Assembly: GCA_964582065.1 (NCBI GenBank)
Contig: CAZOQG010000016.1
Span: forward strand, 1 to 22,770
DNA: 22,770 bases
Direction of reading: 5' to 3'
From: JACNFS01 sp964582065
GTDB lineage: Bacteria; Chloroflexota; Dehalococcoidia; GIF9; UBA5629
Within the stretch, counting starts at the first letter, position 1; every line of letters starts with the position of its first letter. The position numbers and the translations under genes are program-made. The notes beneath the pieces were generated by a model. It was not told the origin of the DNA, ran no database searches, and saw only the letters and a program-made list of their open reading frames with translations. This document shows, piece after piece, positions 21,188-22,770 of this stretch.

Positions 21188-21940
21188 ATGGATTTCTCAC
21201 TAGAAGGGAAAGTGGCCCTGGTGACCGGCGGCAGCCGTGGTATCGGGAAAGCGGCTGCGCTTGGGCTTGCCCGGGCCGGTGCAGACGTTGTGGTGGCCAG
21301 CCGGAAACTCCCCGACCTGGAGAGAGTAGCTGAAGAGATAAGGGGACTCGGTAGGAAGTCCTTGGCGGTAGAGGCACATGTGGCTAGGCTCGAACAGATA
21401 GACAATCTCGTCAGCAAGGTCAAAGAGGAGTTCGGGAGAATCGATATCCTGGTGAATAACGCCGGTACTAATCCTACCATGGACCAGGCACTCGATATAC
21501 AGGAGCGGGCTTGGGACTCCATTATGAACCTCAATTTGAAGGGGCTGTTCTTTCTCAGCCAAGCGGTGGCGAAAGTGATGAAGGACCAAGGCGGGGGCAA
21601 GATTATCAATATCTCCTCGACTGGGGGGATTAGCCCCGACATATTGCCTGTTTACTCCATAAGCAAAGCCGGGGTGATTATGGCGACCAAGGTCATGGCA
21701 CAGCAATGGGCCCAATACAATATCAGGGCGAACGTGGTAGCACCGGGACTCACGAGGACTCAATTTAGTCAAGCCCTCTGGGGCAACCCGGACATTTTAC
21801 AGGGTGCCATGGGCAGAACTCCCATGCAGCGCATAGGTGAGCCTGAGGAGATGGTAGGAGCCATCGTTTACCTGGCTTCTGATGCCTCCAGCTATGTAAC
21901 CGGGCAGGTTCTGGCCGTAGATGGGGGATCCACCATATGA
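21188..21940 (+). CDS. Short-chain dehydrogenase/reductase (FabG-like SDR)
   Basis: An NAD(P)-dependent oxidoreductase of 250 aa, the classical SDR length. The cofactor motif TGGSRGIG (13-20), the NNAG structural motif (90-93) and the catalytic triad Ser143, Tyr156, Lys160 (YSISK) are all present. The C-terminus ends with the common SDR pattern SYVTGQVLAVDGGSTI. Arg39-Lys40 at the end of the second strand suggests NADP(H), though this is inference. The substrate is unknown. The AbfD-family gene starts 112 nt downstream on the same strand, so a role in hydroxyacyl or related carboxylic acid metabolism is possible. Confidence 0.93.
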   Translation: MDFSLEGKVALVTGGSRGIGKAAALGLARAGADVVVASRKLPDLERVAEEIRGLGRKSLAVEAHVARLEQIDNLVSKVKEEFGRIDILVNNAGTNPTMDQALDIQERAWDSIMNLNLKGLFFLSQAVAKVMKDQGGGKIINISSTGGISPDILPVYSISKAGVIMATKVMAQQWAQYNIRANVVAPGLTRTQFSQALWGNPDILQGAMGRTPMQRIGEPEEMVGAIVYLASDASSYVTGQVLAVDGGSTI

Positions 21941-22052
21941 ACTGGCTCATGAGTATCAACGAGGGGGTCTACTGCCAATGAAAAGAGATTAGATTAATGA
22001 CGCTGTGGTTTGCCAGAAAGGAATGCGAAATACCAAACAAAAGGAGGGGAAC

Positions 22053-22770
22053 ATGATAACGTCAAGTGAATATCGCAAGAGATTGAGCAAGATGAGACGG
22101 AATGTGTACATGAACGGCCGGCTCATAGACCGCGATGACCCTCGGATGGAGGGAGCGGTCAACATATTTGCCAAAACCTATGATATGGTAACCGACCCTG
22201 AGTTCAAGGAATATGAGGACATATTGACTGCCACCTCTCACCTGACGGGCAAGAAGATAAACCGCTTCTGCCATATTCAGCGAAGCGTTGCCGACTTGCT
22301 TGCCAAGCAGAAGATGACCAGACTGACTTGTCATCAGGTGGGTGGGTGCATCGCCAGGTGTATGGGGATTGATTCCACAAACGCCAATTCCGTAGTGAGT
22401 TACGAGGCTGACCAGATGTTTGGTACTGAGTATCATAAGAGGTTTGAGAACTGGCTAAGAGATTTCCAGGAGAATGACCGCACAGCCTGTTGTGCTCAGA
22501 CGGATGTCAAAGGAAATCGCCCGGCGAGACCTCACGAGCAGCTGGACCCCGACCTTTATCTCCACGTAGTGGAGACGAAGAGCGATGGCATTGTCATCAG
22601 AGGGGCCAAGGTGCATAACTCAGATGCCCCCGTCGTGGAGTGGCTCAATGTGCTACCCACGCGGCGACTGACGAAGGAGGAGGGAGAATGGGCAGTCTCC
22701 TGTGCAGTCCCTGCCGATGCAGAGGGCGTGAAACTAATCGTCAGCGCTGCCAGTTATCCTGCGGAGTTGG
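22053..22770 (+). CDS. 4-hydroxybutyryl-CoA dehydratase / HpaB-family protein (partial)
   Basis: The gene runs off the window; 239 residues of about 490 are present. Sequence throughout resembles the AbfD (4-hydroxybutyryl-CoA dehydratase/vinylacetyl-CoA isomerase) branch of the HpaB flavoprotein superfamily: LTGKKINRFCHIQRSV, HQVGGCIARCMGID, GTEYHKRFENWL, DPDLYLHVVE, DGIVIRGAKVH. Cys99 and Cys103 coincide in number and context with two [4Fe-4S] ligands of the clostridial enzyme, which argues for a dehydratase over a flavin monooxygenase. The remaining ligands (His292, Cys299) lie beyond the window. The enzyme would act on 4-hydroxybutyryl-CoA or an analogue using FAD and the cluster, probably under anoxic conditions. 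AAGGAGGGG (22041-22049) 3 nt before the ATG supports the start. Confidence 0.88.
   Translation, partial: MITSSEYRKRLSKMRRNVYMNGRLIDRDDPRMEGAVNIFAKTYDMVTDPEFKEYEDILTATSHLTGKKINRFCHIQRSVADLLAKQKMTRLTCHQVGGCIARCMGIDSTNANSVVSYEADQMFGTEYHKRFENWLRDFQENDRTACCAQTDVKGNRPARPHEQLDPDLYLHVVETKSDGIVIRGAKVHNSDAPVVEWLNVLPTRRLTKEEGEWAVSCAVPADAEGVKLIVSAASYPAEL

Noticed and set aside
21009..21377. Minus-strand frame with CIACGYCQRC, a ferredoxin-like Cx2Cx2Cx2C pattern
   Set aside because: Most of the frame is antisense to the SDR gene, only one short motif is present, and no start signal or flanking Fe-S fold is visible. It could be the tail of a decayed gene, but the evidence is too thin.

Overview
The window reads as a bacterial chromosome fragment, most likely from an uncultured member of the Chloroflexota close to Dehalococcoidia. 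That placement is inference: it rests on an archaellin gene in an otherwise bacterial gene set, the der-plsY-gpsA block, a [4Fe-4S] 4-hydroxybutyryl-CoA dehydratase-type gene, and intergenic palindromic repeats of a kind I recall from such genomes. Most genes are ordinary housekeeping genes.

Layout. 1-2830 is accessory: a 17-repeat HEAT protein (minus strand, probable CTG start) and, after a 460-bp structured leader, a single archaellin/type IV pilin-like gene. 2977-7350 is a minus-strand repair cluster, polA - unknown 239-aa protein - fpg/mutM. 7351-8006 is a gene-free stretch holding two repeat elements and a decayed argF-like relic that keeps only the two ends of the protein. 8007-11027 is the tightly packed der-plsY-gpsA operon; gpsA meets the convergent dnaJ with overlapping stop codons. 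12146-12575 is another repeat-rich gap, followed by a CoA-pyrophosphatase-type Nudix gene.

13156-19977 is a heat-shock island. An Hsp20 gene and a J-protein operon diverge from a 165-bp region with two near-consensus sigma70 promoters. The operon runs cbpA-like J protein, HspR-like MerR regulator, a 93-aa protein of unknown function, a ClpC-type AAA+ unfoldase, a VTT/DedA membrane protein, then a methyltransferase-like protein and an alpha/beta hydrolase. The likely logic is autoregulated stress control: HspR with chaperone feedback controlling holding (Hsp20), loading (J protein) and unfolding/proteolysis (ClpC).

20111-20947 holds two small membrane proteins and tRNA-Ala(GGC). 21188-22770 holds an SDR oxidoreductase and the N-terminal 239 residues of an AbfD-family dehydratase that runs off the window. 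No CRISPR array, integrase, transposase or defence system was recognised. The best leads are the bacterial archaellin with its structured leader, the 16-bp inverted repeat bracketing hsp20 in frame with the Nudix gene, the argF relic, and the unknown proteins embedded in the polA and hspR-clpC operons.
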